A stretch of 64,000 nt of DNA, from NCBI RefSeq assembly GCF_002362315.1, contig NZ_MTZV01000001.1, positions 124,001 to 188,000 on the forward strand. Direction: 5' to 3'. The notes below the pieces were generated by a model. That model was not told where the DNA came from and searched no databases. It saw only the letters and a program-made list of their open reading frames with translations. The position numbers were made by a program, and so were the translations under genes. Positions 35,600-45,151 of this stretch are shown in pieces (within the stretch, counting starts at the first letter, position 1; each line of letters opens with the position of its first letter). This DNA is from Paraburkholderia acidicola (GTDB taxonomy: Bacteria > Pseudomonadota > Gammaproteobacteria > Burkholderiales > Burkholderiaceae).

Positions 35600-37561
35600 A
35601 TGGATAGAAGAAGATTTGTCTCGTTGGCCGCGCTGGTACCGTTCATGTCGGCATACGGTAGCGAGAACAATAGCGGCGCCCAGAATTCCGCAAACATGCT
35701 TTCCGCCGAATCTGTCAGTCCACGTGTGAGAGCGCGCCACACCTTCGCGTTCAGCCCGAATGGCAGCCAGTTCCTGCTGGATGGACGCGCGCTGCAGATC
35801 CGCAGTGGCGAGATGCATCCGGCGCGCATCCCGGTCGAATACTGGCGGCATCGGATCAGGATGGCAAAGGCGATGGGTATGAACACCGTCGCGTTTTACA
35901 TCATGTGGAACTACCACGAGACGACGCCGGGTCACTTCGACTTCGAAACCGGAAATCGCAACATCGAAGCATTCGCCAGGCTTTGTCAGGACGAGGATAT
36001 GTGGGTGCTGCTGCGCCCCGGTCCGTATATCTGCGGCGAATGGGATCTGGGAGGTATTCCGTCTTATCTGCTGCGCCATCCTGACATCAAGCTAAGGACG
36101 AATTCGGCTAACGATCCGCATTACATGGCAGCGGTCGGGCGTTATATCAACGAGTTGATACCACGCATCAATCCCTTGCTCGTCGCCAACGGCGGACCGA
36201 TCCTGATGATCCAGATCGAGAATGAATTTGGCTCGTATGCGAACGACCCGACCTATATGGAAGAGGTCCGTCAGCTCTGGGTGCAAGGCGGAATCCAGGG
36301 TCCGTTCTATACGGAAGACGGCCTCTCGGAGCTCGAGCAGAATCATTCGAACGTGACAGGCGGCGCGATCGCGTTGAGCGGCGGAACGGCCGCGGACATC
36401 GCGGCATCGCGCCAGACCTACCCGAGCGTACCGGCGATGGCGGGCGAGGTCTATCCGGGTTGGCTCACGCATTGGGGCGACGCGGTCCTGCAAGGCACCG
36501 CCACCGACATCACCACAACGCTAACCGCGCTGATGCAGCAAAAGCTGTCGTTCAATCTGTACGTCATTCACGGCGGTACGAGTTTCGGCTTCTTCGCCGG
36601 CGCGAATACCGATGGCAATTCCGGCGAGTATCAGCCCGACATCACCAGCTACGACTACGCGGCTCCGATCAGCGAACAAGGTGTCGCGACCGCGCATTAC
36701 ACAAGGTACCGGAATCTCATCGCGGGCTATCTGCCATCCTCGCTCCCTGCGGTACCGCGACCGATCGCCACGATCACGCGCAACCGGTCCGACGCGCTCG
36801 CTCCGGTTCCCTATGCTTCTATCTGGGACAACCTGCCTGCGGCACTGCCGGCCTCCCAGACGGTCAACCCACAGCCGTTCGAGATGTATGGCCAGGCGTT
36901 CGGCTTCGTGCTGTACCGCAAGCAGCTGCCGCGCTACGCCGGCGGGGCGCTCACCGTCACCGACGTTCACGATTACGCGACGGTATGCATCGGCGATCAG
37001 TACATGGGGGGTATCTCGCGAGCGGCGATACCGGCCGACTACGCGCGCCGTCTGCACGTCACGCATCATGCGCCACTACCGTTGACAGCCTCGGTAACGT
37101 CGCCTTCTCCTGTGCTCGAGATCCTCGTGGAGGGCATGGGTCGTGTCAATTACGGACATGCGATCGTCGATCGAAAAGGCATTCTCGAATCGGTTGCACT
37201 GCAGGATCAGAGCGGCCAGAGTAGCGTGCTGACGGGCTGGGACGTGCGCCTGCTGCCCATGGATGAGGCATTCATCGCCAATCTTCGCCCTGGGGTCACG
37301 AACGCCAGAAAAGGCGGACTGTTCTTCAAGGTGGAGTTTCAACTGAACGAGGTGGGGGACACCTATGTCGATATGAGTCGCTGGACCAAGGGCATGGTCT
37401 GGGTGAATGGCCGCAATCTCGGCCGCTACTGGCACATCGGTCCGCAGACGAGACTCTATTGCCCCGCGCCATGGCTCAGGCTTGGTTTTAACGAAATCAT
37501 CGTGTTCGATCTCCACCAGCTGGATGCGCAACCGATTGAATTCGCGGCGACGCTTGCCTGA
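35600..37561 (+). CDS. Exported GH35 beta-galactosidase
   Basis: A 653-residue glycoside hydrolase family 35 protein. The N-terminus MDRRRFVSLAAL resembles a short twin-arginine signal. The TIM-barrel domain shows SGEMHPARIP, GMNTVAFYIMWNYHE and LLRPGPYICGEWDLGGIPSY. The acid/base glutamate is in QIENEFGSYA (about residue 209), and the nucleophile is in MAGEVYPGWLTHW (about 283). C-terminal jelly-roll segments include KGMVWVNGRNLGRYW. GGAGGAGG directly precedes the ATG. It shares direction with the secreted protein at 37630. Cepacian contains galactose, so trimming of the polysaccharide is a possible use, but plant galactans are equally likely. Confidence 0.9.
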   Translation: MDRRRFVSLAALVPFMSAYGSENNSGAQNSANMLSAESVSPRVRARHTFAFSPNGSQFLLDGRALQIRSGEMHPARIPVEYWRHRIRMAKAMGMNTVAFYIMWNYHETTPGHFDFETGNRNIEAFARLCQDEDMWVLLRPGPYICGEWDLGGIPSYLLRHPDIKLRTNSANDPHYMAAVGRYINELIPRINPLLVANGGPILMIQIENEFGSYANDPTYMEEVRQLWVQGGIQGPFYTEDGLSELEQNHSNVTGGAIALSGGTAADIAASRQTYPSVPAMAGEVYPGWLTHWGDAVLQGTATDITTTLTALMQQKLSFNLYVIHGGTSFGFFAGANTDGNSGEYQPDITSYDYAAPISEQGVATAHYTRYRNLIAGYLPSSLPAVPRPIATITRNRSDALAPVPYASIWDNLPAALPASQTVNPQPFEMYGQAFGFVLYRKQLPRYAGGALTVTDVHDYATVCIGDQYMGGISRAAIPADYARRLHVTHHAPLPLTASVTSPSPVLEILVEGMGRVNYGHAIVDRKGILESVALQDQSGQSSVLTGWDVRLLPMDEAFIANLRPGVTNARKGGLFFKVEFQLNEVGDTYVDMSRWTKGMVWVNGRNLGRYWHIGPQTRLYCPAPWLRLGFNEIIVFDLHQLDAQPIEFAATLA

Positions 37562-37629
37562 CGGCAGCCGCGCTGACGCATGGGCCATCCCTGTCGATGT
37601 ACGTCGAATCTATGCAAACGAGGAACGTC

Positions 37630-39456
37630 ATGAAACGAACTGGAAGTCGCACTTCGCTGATTGCGCTGGGCGCGGTCCTGTTTGGGCTACTGCAAACAGC
37701 GCCCACGCAGGCCGTTACGTTCGATGCATCGGCGCCGGTATCGATGAACGTCTACTCGGACAGTCCTAATTCGCTCTTCATCGATCGGGATGGCACGTTC
37801 TTTCTTGAGAACGCGTACTCGCAGTACGACGATGTCCCTGCAGATCACGTCTGGGATTTCTATAGTGGCGCGAATGTCGACTCCGTTTCGCTGTCACAGG
37901 CTCACTCCCAGTACGACACACGTGTGCTTTGCAACGACGGCAATCCGGTAGCAACCGAGCTGTTCGGAACACCGGTCAAATCACAAACCTCCTATACGCA
38001 GGCCGACTACTGCGACATGATCGGAGTGTGGGTCGATCCCGATACGGGGGACTGGTATGGCATCGTGCATAACGAACTGTTCGGCACCAATCCGCGGGTC
38101 GACGCGATTTCCTACGCGATCTCCAGAGACAGGGGCGCGAGCTGGACGCTGCAGTCTCCGATCGTGAGCTCGCCGTACGGCAAAGGCGACCCGCATACGC
38201 CTTACTACTACTATGGCGATGGCGACCCCCGGTTGTTCGTCGACTATGCATCGGGATATTTCTATATCTTCTACACGAGCAGAATAGTCGGTCAGAACGG
38301 CGCACCATCGGGTTTCGACAACTACATGTGGGCACATGTGGCAAGAGCGCCGATTAGCCGCAAGATGACGTCTTCGTCCTGGCAGAAGTTCTACAACGGG
38401 AAGTGGCAGCAGGTACTCGGCACCAACTGGACGTGCGATGCCTCGAGCGCGGCTACGGTTCCCTGCGCGCGCGCCCCCGTGTCGAGCTCGCTCGAAGCGA
38501 ATCTTCAAGGCCCATCCACCGATCTGACTGCCCAGGGCGGCCCTGCCGCCGACACGACGGGAAGCGAGACGTTTGTCACCCCTGCGGATAACGCCGGCAG
38601 TTTGCTTGACGCAGGCTATACCAATGGAACGCTGCGGGTCATGGGCATTTCATGGAACGTCTATCTGCAGAAGTACATCGCGGTGGCCGAGGACAGAACG
38701 ATCTCAAAGCCCGGAACCCCCAATTTCGATTACGGCCTGCCGGCAACGACGCTAAAACTCTATACGTCGAGTGATCTTGCTACCCAGCAATGGACCTATG
38801 CGGGCAGCGTCCCGTACAACTCGGCTTCCTGGTACCGGTGGTTCGTGGATAGCGCAACGAAGACGTCGTCCAGCCCGCTTGGCCAGACCTTCCGTGCCTA
38901 TTGCGCGTTCAGCTGCTCGCAGTCTGACGGTGAATATATCGACATCACCGCGCACCTCGATCCGACGGTTGATCCCGTGTCGGTCTACTACTCGGATGCC
39001 AATGGTCACTCGATTACCGCTGACTCACCCAGCGGCCGATATTTCATTGCGCATCCCGGCAATCCGCAGGCTAATGTACCGACGCCCGCATCTGGCGCGT
39101 GGACGTTCAAGGCGACGGGCGACGGATTCTTTACCCTCTCGATCGGTGGTGCTTACCTCGGAGTGAACGATGGCGACGCGGGTCGAGCCTGGGGCGCGCC
39201 TGTCAAACTCTCGTCAACGGGTTCGTCGGTGCAGCAGCAGTGGTATTTCCAGAAAGTCGCCACCGGCGATGCTTCCGTGTTTCGCATCGTCAACCGGTTT
39301 AGCGGGCTTGCGCTGAGCTTCCCGGGTAGCGTGCTGACGAGCAGTCTGTCTGGCGTCGTGACCGCACCCATCAGGAGTTGGGATAACACCAGGCCTCGCT
39401 CGATAGCGGTGTGGGGATCGTTCGATCAAAGCATTATTCTTCAGCGGGGTCGATGA
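37630..39456 (+). CDS. Secreted propeller-type protein with possible C-terminal lectin-like domain
   Basis: A 608-residue exported protein with a signal peptide over residues 1-29 (cleavage near TQAV). The main part has propeller-like features of glycosidase folds: SLFIDRDGTFFLENAYSQY, YAISRDRGASWT (an Asp-box-like SxDxGxxW), and DPRLFVDYASGYFYIFY. The last ~130 residues (ADSPSGRYFIAHPG through ALSFPGS) look like a beta-trefoil, ricin-type carbohydrate-binding repeat. GAGGAAC before the ATG at 37630 decides the start over 37597. The gene follows the GH35 gene by 68 bp and is probably cotranscribed, pointing to joint carbohydrate work. The enzymatic activity is unknown. Confidence 0.72.
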   Translation: MKRTGSRTSLIALGAVLFGLLQTAPTQAVTFDASAPVSMNVYSDSPNSLFIDRDGTFFLENAYSQYDDVPADHVWDFYSGANVDSVSLSQAHSQYDTRVLCNDGNPVATELFGTPVKSQTSYTQADYCDMIGVWVDPDTGDWYGIVHNELFGTNPRVDAISYAISRDRGASWTLQSPIVSSPYGKGDPHTPYYYYGDGDPRLFVDYASGYFYIFYTSRIVGQNGAPSGFDNYMWAHVARAPISRKMTSSSWQKFYNGKWQQVLGTNWTCDASSAATVPCARAPVSSSLEANLQGPSTDLTAQGGPAADTTGSETFVTPADNAGSLLDAGYTNGTLRVMGISWNVYLQKYIAVAEDRTISKPGTPNFDYGLPATTLKLYTSSDLATQQWTYAGSVPYNSASWYRWFVDSATKTSSSPLGQTFRAYCAFSCSQSDGEYIDITAHLDPTVDPVSVYYSDANGHSITADSPSGRYFIAHPGNPQANVPTPASGAWTFKATGDGFFTLSIGGAYLGVNDGDAGRAWGAPVKLSSTGSSVQQQWYFQKVATGDASVFRIVNRFSGLALSFPGSVLTSSLSGVVTAPIRSWDNTRPRSIAVWGSFDQSIILQRGR

Positions 39457-39866
39457 TAGGGGCTTGCTCGGAACGGGACGGGGTCGGGCGCTTTGCGCGC
39501 CTGCTCCGGCGTTGCGACCGGGCACTCGAGTCGGCAACCTGCGTCGCTGTAGCTGACGGTTAGCAAAAATCGCTAGCGTCAATGGAAGTAAGTTGAAAGC
39601 TGTTCTGGCGTAATCCGCAAGTATCGAGGATCGATCGCGACCTGCGTTTACGTGATGGGCAACCACGTGGCCCGATAAATGCCGCGATCTGCGCCTGCGC
39701 GCTACGCAATCCCGCCTATATCGCCGAATTGACGGCGCTTCTCCCTCTTCATCGCTTGTTTGCGTGACGACACGCGTTGCTAGTCTGGTCTGGCAGTGCG
39801 GTTCGACACACGCCTTCGCGCGACCATGCTTGCATTTAGCTAACGAATTTATTCGGGTCCCCGACG
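39457..39866. other. 410-bp intergenic region, no gene seen
   Basis: No frame with a family signature or ribosome site. It separates the secreted-glycosidase pair from the TPR cassette and presumably holds the cassette promoter. No terminator hairpin stood out after 39456. Confidence 0.45.
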
Positions 39867-40019
39867 ATGACCAATGCCCTTAATTTCTCCGGCGGACCCG
39901 GCGCATTGCCGGAAGTGGTTTTGCGGCAGATCCGCGAGGAAATCGTTGTGTCGCTGTACAACGCGGTGACGGAAGCCACGGTCGATACGCTAACCGGATT
40001 CTCGTTGCAACACGTATGA
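39867..40019 (+). pseudogene. 50-codon in-frame serC remnant: N-terminal and C-terminal ends of phosphoserine aminotransferase joined
   Basis: The 50-residue product reads LNFSGGPGALPEVVLRQIRE at its N-terminal half, which matches the extreme N-terminus of SerC (NFS-x-GP-x2-LP-x-VL pattern). It then continues directly as VSLYNAVTEATVDTLTGF, which matches the extreme C-terminus of SerC (SIYNA-x5-V-x-AL-x-F). The ~300 residues between are absent, yet the frame is open. Its stop overlaps the ATG of the TPR/ATP-grasp gene by four bases (ATGA). It cannot be an aminotransferase, since the PLP lysine region is missing. It may be a deletion relic retained as a leader, or a functional short peptide. 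Confidence 0.7.
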
Positions 40020-41416
40020 GCACATTCCACACCGCGTGCAACGATGCGCTTGCGGTCGCTTCAAGGCCGGACTCACTAGCCGCGTTGATGCAACAACTCG
40101 ACCGCGATCCACTCAATCTTGCGTTGCATGCCGCGCTGGCCGAAGCGCTGCAGGCAGCGGGCGACGACACCGGTTTTCTCGCCCACCGCATCGCACTGGC
40201 TACCTTCGATACGATCACCGCTGGCGAGCCGAACCTTGCAGCCATTCCGCTCTACAACCTCGCCACCGTCTACTACATGAAGGGCGAGTACGATGCAGCG
40301 AAGCACTGGTACGGCCACGCGCTAAAGGTGCATCCCGATCTCGCGATTGCCCACCAGAATCTCGCCGCGATTTTCGAGGCGCAAGGGCGGGGCGCGGAGG
40401 CGCAGCAACACCGGTCGCGTGCCTACAGTCTGCAACGCGTGTTTATCGAGCCAGCACAGCATGCACGACGGCATCTGCTGATCCTGTGTTCGGGCCAGGC
40501 ATGCGGCAACGTGCCGTTCGAAACCTTGCTCCCACCCGATGTCACCTATCGGATCAAGTACGCGATCGACTACGCGCACGACACAGAAGACGCGCAACTA
40601 CCGCCGTTCGATCTCGTGTTCAACGCCATCGGCGAGCCCGACATTGCGCAGCCCCTCACCGCGCGGCTGCAGCGTTTTGCGCAGCGCTGCGGGCGGCCGA
40701 TGCTGAACCGGCCTGATAAGGTTGCCCGGACGCAACGTCACCGGATGGCACTGCTGCTAGCCGGCATCGACGACGTCGTGGTCGCACCATGCATTCGGGT
40801 CGACGCGCGGCCGCTTTCATACCGCGCGCTGGCAGAGCGACTCGAAGTAGCGGGCATCGGTTTTCCGCTGTTGATGCGCCCGCTTGCTACACACGGTGGC
40901 GACGGTCTCGTGCTGCATGAATCGTTCGACACACTATGGACCGCACTCAAGGCACTCGACGCACCGTGCTATCTGACGAAATTCATCGATTTCCGCAGTA
41001 CGGACGGCCATTACCGCAAGTACCGGACCGTGTTCGTCGATCGTGAACCGTTTCCCTATCACCTTGCGATTTCGTCGCACTGGATGGTGCATTACTTTTC
41101 CGCGGATATGACGGCGGACCGCGCAAAGATCGACGAGGAACGACGCTTTCTCGACGACCCGCGAACGGCGCTCGGTGAACGCGCGGCGAAAGCGGTGGCG
41201 GCGATCGGGCGTCGGCTCGATCTCGACTACAGCGGCATCGACTTCACGTTGCTGCCCGATGGGCGGGTCTTCGTCTTCGAAGCAAATGCGACGATGCTGA
41301 TCCATCGCGAGGCGGCCGATGGTCCACTCGCGCACAAGAATGCCTTCGTGCAACCGATCGTCGATGCCTTCGAACGGCTGCAGGTATCGCGTATGGGTAC
41401 GCCGTCGCATGAGTAG
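40016..41416 (+). CDS. TPR protein with C-terminal ATP-grasp-like domain
   Basis: A 466-residue cytoplasmic protein. Residues ~15-145 contain TPR helices, including AAIPLYNLATVYYMKGEYDA and AIAHQNLAAIFEAQGRGAEA. From about residue 150 an alpha/beta pre-ATP-grasp region follows (HLLILCSGQACGNVPF, FDLVFNAIGEPD). Then comes an ATP-grasp-like domain: FPLLMRPLATHGGDGL, DGHYRKYRTVFVDREPFPYH, and the metal-binding end DLDYSGIDFTLLPDGRVFVF followed by EANATM. ATP-grasp enzymes form carboxylate-amine bonds; the substrate is unknown. Its ATG overlaps the serC remnant stop, and its stop overlaps the next TPR gene by eight bases. Confidence 0.8.
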   Translation: MSTFHTACNDALAVASRPDSLAALMQQLDRDPLNLALHAALAEALQAAGDDTGFLAHRIALATFDTITAGEPNLAAIPLYNLATVYYMKGEYDAAKHWYGHALKVHPDLAIAHQNLAAIFEAQGRGAEAQQHRSRAYSLQRVFIEPAQHARRHLLILCSGQACGNVPFETLLPPDVTYRIKYAIDYAHDTEDAQLPPFDLVFNAIGEPDIAQPLTARLQRFAQRCGRPMLNRPDKVARTQRHRMALLLAGIDDVVVAPCIRVDARPLSYRALAERLEVAGIGFPLLMRPLATHGGDGLVLHESFDTLWTALKALDAPCYLTKFIDFRSTDGHYRKYRTVFVDREPFPYHLAISSHWMVHYFSADMTADRAKIDEERRFLDDPRTALGERAAKAVAAIGRRLDLDYSGIDFTLLPDGRVFVFEANATMLIHREAADGPLAHKNAFVQPIVDAFERLQVSRMGTPSHE

Positions 41417-43853
41417 CCCTCCGGCCGCTGCCGCGAATCCGGCGAATCCTGCGAATCCTGCGGATGGGCACGCAACGGAGGAGGGCATCGCCGCGTTACT
41501 TGCACAGGCGAAAACCCATCATCTGGCCGGCGATCTGACTACGGCACGCAGCCTCTACGAAGCAGTGCTTGCCGCGCGGCCTGCGCATGCGGACACGAGG
41601 TTCAGGCTCGGCATCCTCGACCTGCAATGCGGCGATGCCATGCGCGCGCTTGAATCGGTCGAATGCGCGCTTGCGAGCGAGCCGCAGGAGACACGCTATC
41701 GCTTTGGCCGCGCTCAGGTTCTGGTCGCGCTGCAGCGTTTCGACGACGCAATCGACGCCTGCCGTGATCTGCTTGCCGAACAACCGGCGTCTGCCGACAT
41801 CCTCGTCGTGCTGGCCCATACGCTGCAGGCAAAAGGCGACACACGACCAGCCATCGACGCATGGCTTCACGTCCTCGATCTCGACCCAGCTAGCGTCGAT
41901 GCGCTGAATCATCTGGGCAATGCGTATCAGCATCTCGGCGACGTAATCCCGGCAGAACAGGCGTATCGCCGCGCGCTGGCCGTGCAACCTGGTCACGCGG
42001 ATGTGTTGACCAACCTTGGTAACGTGCTGCGGGTATCGGGGCGTTTCAGTGAAGCGATGCAGTCGCTGCGTGCGGCGGTACAAAGCGATCCATACAACGC
42101 GGCAGCACACGTGAATCTAGGCGTAGCGTTGTGCGAACGGCGTGAGTATCCGGAGGCGTTAACAACGCTTGAACGTGCGGTCGAACTCGATCCCGCTTCG
42201 GCTGACGCCGCGTATAACCTCGGCAATGCCGTCCACGCAGCCGGCCACCAGCGCGATGCGATTATCCAATACCGTCGCGCAATCGAACTGCAACCCGATC
42301 ACGCTGACGCATACAACAACCTCGGCAACGCGTACCGCTCGCTCAACGAATTCGCGGCTGCAGCGGATGCATTCGACAACGTCTTGCGGCTGCGTCCCGA
42401 CAGCGTCGCTGCTTGCAACAACCTGGGCAACCTGTATCGCACACTCGGTCGTACCAACGATGCAAAGACCTCTCTGCATCGCGCGCTGAAGATCGATCCT
42501 GCACACTCAGTCAGTCACAACAATCTCGGCAATGTGCTGAAGGACAGCGGTGCGCTCGACGATGCAATCGCGAGTTACTGGCGTGCACTCGATTGCGATG
42601 CGGACAATGTGATTGCGCACAGCAACCTGCTGTATGCGTTGACGTTCCAGTCCGATGATGCGCAGACGGTGCGCGACGAATCGCGTCGCTGGTCAGCGCG
42701 GCACGAAGTGGCGTTTCGGGCTACGCGGAAACCGCATTGCAACGATCGTTCGACGAACCGGCGCTTGCGCATCGGCTATGTCTCCGCCGATTTCCGCGAC
42801 CATTGCCAGGCGCTGTTCACGACCCCGCTGCTCACACATCACGATCACGACGCATTCGAGATTGTCTGCTATGCGAGCGTCGAACGACCGGACGCGGTGA
42901 CCGCGCGCATCGCCGCTTATGCCGACGTATGGCGCGACGTACGCACGCTTGACGACGAACAGCTTGCCCAGACGATCCGCGCCGACGGTATCGACATCCT
43001 CATCGATCTGACGATGCATATGGCCGACGGCCGTCCACTGCTGTTTGCCCGCAAGCCGGCACCGGTGCAGGTAGCGTGGCTCGCCTATCCGGGCACGACC
43101 GGTATCGACGCAATCGATTACCGGCTAACCGATGCGCATCTCGATCCGCCCTGGCACGATAGCCACTACAGCGAACAGTCGGTGCGCGCGCTGGAATCGT
43201 TCTGGTGTTACGACCCATTGACTGATACGCCCACGGTCAACGCATTGCCGGCATCGACGCGCACGAATAGCAGCGAAGTAACACTTGGCTGCCTCAACAA
43301 TCCATGCAAGCTGACCGATCGCACGCTGGCGATGTGGGCCGGCGTCATGCAGGCGCTGCCGCACGCGCGGTTGGTGCTGATGTCAGCGGCAGGCGAGGGC
43401 CGCGATCGGCTCATCGAGCGCGCAGACGCACAGGGCATCGACACCGGGCGCGTGCGCTTCGTCCCGTTCCGACCGCGCGCAGCGTATCTGGCTACGTATC
43501 ACGAGATCGACCTCGGTCTCGACACGTTTCCCTACAACGGCCATACGACAAGCCTCGACTCGCTATGGATGGGTGTGCCGGTTGTCACGCGGGTTGGACA
43601 GACAGCGGCGGGTCGCGCGGGCCTGAGCCAGCTCGCGAATCTCGGCCTGTCCGAACTCGCGGCATATACCGACGACGCATTCGTGCGCATCGCGGTCGAC
43701 CTCGCGCGCGATCTGCCACGACTGTCGGCACTGCGCAGCCGCTTGCGTCCACGCCTTGAAGCATCGCCACTGATGGACGGCGCGCGTTTCGCGCGCCAGG
43801 TCGAGCGCGCATACCGGCAGATGTGGCAGACGTGGACAAGCCTGCAAAAATGA
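41409..43853 (+). CDS. TPR-repeat O-GlcNAc-transferase-like protein (GT41/SPINDLY type)
   Basis: An 814-residue protein. After a short Asn-Pro-Ala repeat tail at the N-terminus (residues 9-18), about eleven to twelve TPR units run to roughly residue 420, the later ones with the NNLGN consensus. The C-terminal half is a GT41 catalytic domain: LRIGYVSADFRDHCQALF, VQVAWLAYPGTTGIDAIDYR, LGCLNNPCKLTD, and the donor-site end DTFPYNGHTTSLDSLWMGVP. Such enzymes transfer a sugar from a UDP-sugar to protein Ser/Thr (or Asn) side chains. The ATG at 41409 overlaps the upstream TPR/ATP-grasp gene, so both are coupled. Confidence 0.9.
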   Translation: MSSPPAAAANPANPANPADGHATEEGIAALLAQAKTHHLAGDLTTARSLYEAVLAARPAHADTRFRLGILDLQCGDAMRALESVECALASEPQETRYRFGRAQVLVALQRFDDAIDACRDLLAEQPASADILVVLAHTLQAKGDTRPAIDAWLHVLDLDPASVDALNHLGNAYQHLGDVIPAEQAYRRALAVQPGHADVLTNLGNVLRVSGRFSEAMQSLRAAVQSDPYNAAAHVNLGVALCERREYPEALTTLERAVELDPASADAAYNLGNAVHAAGHQRDAIIQYRRAIELQPDHADAYNNLGNAYRSLNEFAAAADAFDNVLRLRPDSVAACNNLGNLYRTLGRTNDAKTSLHRALKIDPAHSVSHNNLGNVLKDSGALDDAIASYWRALDCDADNVIAHSNLLYALTFQSDDAQTVRDESRRWSARHEVAFRATRKPHCNDRSTNRRLRIGYVSADFRDHCQALFTTPLLTHHDHDAFEIVCYASVERPDAVTARIAAYADVWRDVRTLDDEQLAQTIRADGIDILIDLTMHMADGRPLLFARKPAPVQVAWLAYPGTTGIDAIDYRLTDAHLDPPWHDSHYSEQSVRALESFWCYDPLTDTPTVNALPASTRTNSSEVTLGCLNNPCKLTDRTLAMWAGVMQALPHARLVLMSAAGEGRDRLIERADAQGIDTGRVRFVPFRPRAAYLATYHEIDLGLDTFPYNGHTTSLDSLWMGVPVVTRVGQTAAGRAGLSQLANLGLSELAAYTDDAFVRIAVDLARDLPRLSALRSRLRPRLEASPLMDGARFARQVERAYRQMWQTWTSLQK

Positions 43854-43984
43854 TCTGCCCGCTGCATTGCGACAACTGCAGTGTTGATGATCGACGGGAC
43901 GCTATTTGCTAGACTGGCTCACCGCGAACGTTGGGCGCGCAACGACACGCGCATTGCACGATTTCTTCCAGGAGACATCGCCCC

Positions 43985-45151
43985 ATGAACACTGCCAGTC
44001 GACGGACGTTTCTAAAGAATCTCGGCGCACTGTGCGCGGCAAATTCGCTCACGCTTCTTGCCACGCATGCACAGGCGGCCACACCTGCCGCCACCGACTG
44101 GCAAACCATTACACCGGAAGCTGCCGGGTTTAAACCGGGTCTCGTGACCCGCTTCGACAGCCTGCAGGCAAGTGGCCGGCTTGCCGGCGTGCACGGTGTG
44201 GTCGCCCTGCGAGACGGCCGCATCGTCTTCGAGCGCTACTTCAAGGGCGACGATGCCAGCCGGCGCGGCCCGTTGGGCGACGTCGAATTTGGGCCCGACA
44301 CGCTGCACGACATACGCTCCGTCACCAAGAGCATCGTCGGGCTGCTGTACGGCATTGCGCTCTCCCGCGGCCAGGTTCCCGCGGTCGAAGCGTCATTGCT
44401 CGCGCAGTTCCCCGAGTACCCCGATCTTGCTGCGGATCCGAAGCGTGCCCGTCTGACCATCCGTGACGCACTGACGATGACGGTCGGCATGCAATGGAAC
44501 GAGAAGCTGCCCTACACCGATCCGGCGAACGGCGAGACCGCGATGGACAGCGCCGCCGATCGATACCGCTACGTGCTCGATCGTCCGGTGGTCGGCGATC
44601 CGGGCAAGGGCTGGATCTATAGCGGCGGCAACGTCGCGCTGGTGGCGAAAATCATCGAGAGGGGAACCGGTCGGAACTTGCCCGACTTCGCGCGTGAGGT
44701 TCTCTTTACGCCGCTGGGGATCGGTTCGACGGAATGGTCGAAGGCCGCCGATGGCGAAGCCTACGCCGCGTCCGGACTCCGGCTCACGCCGCGCGAACTG
44801 GCGAGGATCGGCCAGATGGTGCTTGCCGATGGCCAGTGGAACGGCAAGACGGTCGTGCCGGCGGCGTGGCTGCACGAGAGTTTCCGTCCGGCTGCGCTCG
44901 TCGATATCGGCTATCCGGGGCTGCATTACGGCTACCTCTGGTATGTCGGCGAAGCACTTCAGGAAGGTAAGGGCGGTAGCTACGGCGAACGCTTCGTCGC
45001 GGCGATCGGCAACGGCGGCCAGCGGCTCTTTGTCTTTCCCGGGCTCGATTTCGTGCTGTGCGTGACGTCGGGCAACTACAACTCCCCGGACCAGTGGCGG
45101 GCGCCTTCGGCGATTCTCTCCGAGGTGTTTCTGCCAGGTCTCGCGAGCTGA
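43985..45151 (+). CDS. Exported serine hydrolase, beta-lactamase/esterase superfamily (PF00144)
   Basis: A 388-residue protein with a twin-arginine signal (SRRTFLKNLGAL) and cleavage near THAQA. The catalytic S-x-x-K is S-V-T-K near residue 115 (DIRSVTKSIVGLLYG), the Tyr is in WIYSGGNVALV near 212, and a C-terminal GNGGQRLFVFP matches the third class-C element. Family members are penicillin-binding-like peptidases, esterases or amidases; the substrate cannot be fixed. AGGAGA before the ATG at 43985 sets the start, excluding a longer in-frame N-terminus to 43931. It is a single gene. Confidence 0.88.
   Translation: MNTASRRTFLKNLGALCAANSLTLLATHAQAATPAATDWQTITPEAAGFKPGLVTRFDSLQASGRLAGVHGVVALRDGRIVFERYFKGDDASRRGPLGDVEFGPDTLHDIRSVTKSIVGLLYGIALSRGQVPAVEASLLAQFPEYPDLAADPKRARLTIRDALTMTVGMQWNEKLPYTDPANGETAMDSAADRYRYVLDRPVVGDPGKGWIYSGGNVALVAKIIERGTGRNLPDFAREVLFTPLGIGSTEWSKAADGEAYAASGLRLTPRELARIGQMVLADGQWNGKTVVPAAWLHESFRPAALVDIGYPGLHYGYLWYVGEALQEGKGGSYGERFVAAIGNGGQRLFVFPGLDFVLCVTSGNYNSPDQWRAPSAILSEVFLPGLAS

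Noticed and set aside
39867..40019. Complete functional serC
   Set aside because: Only about 50 of ~360 residues are present; the PLP-binding region is missing.
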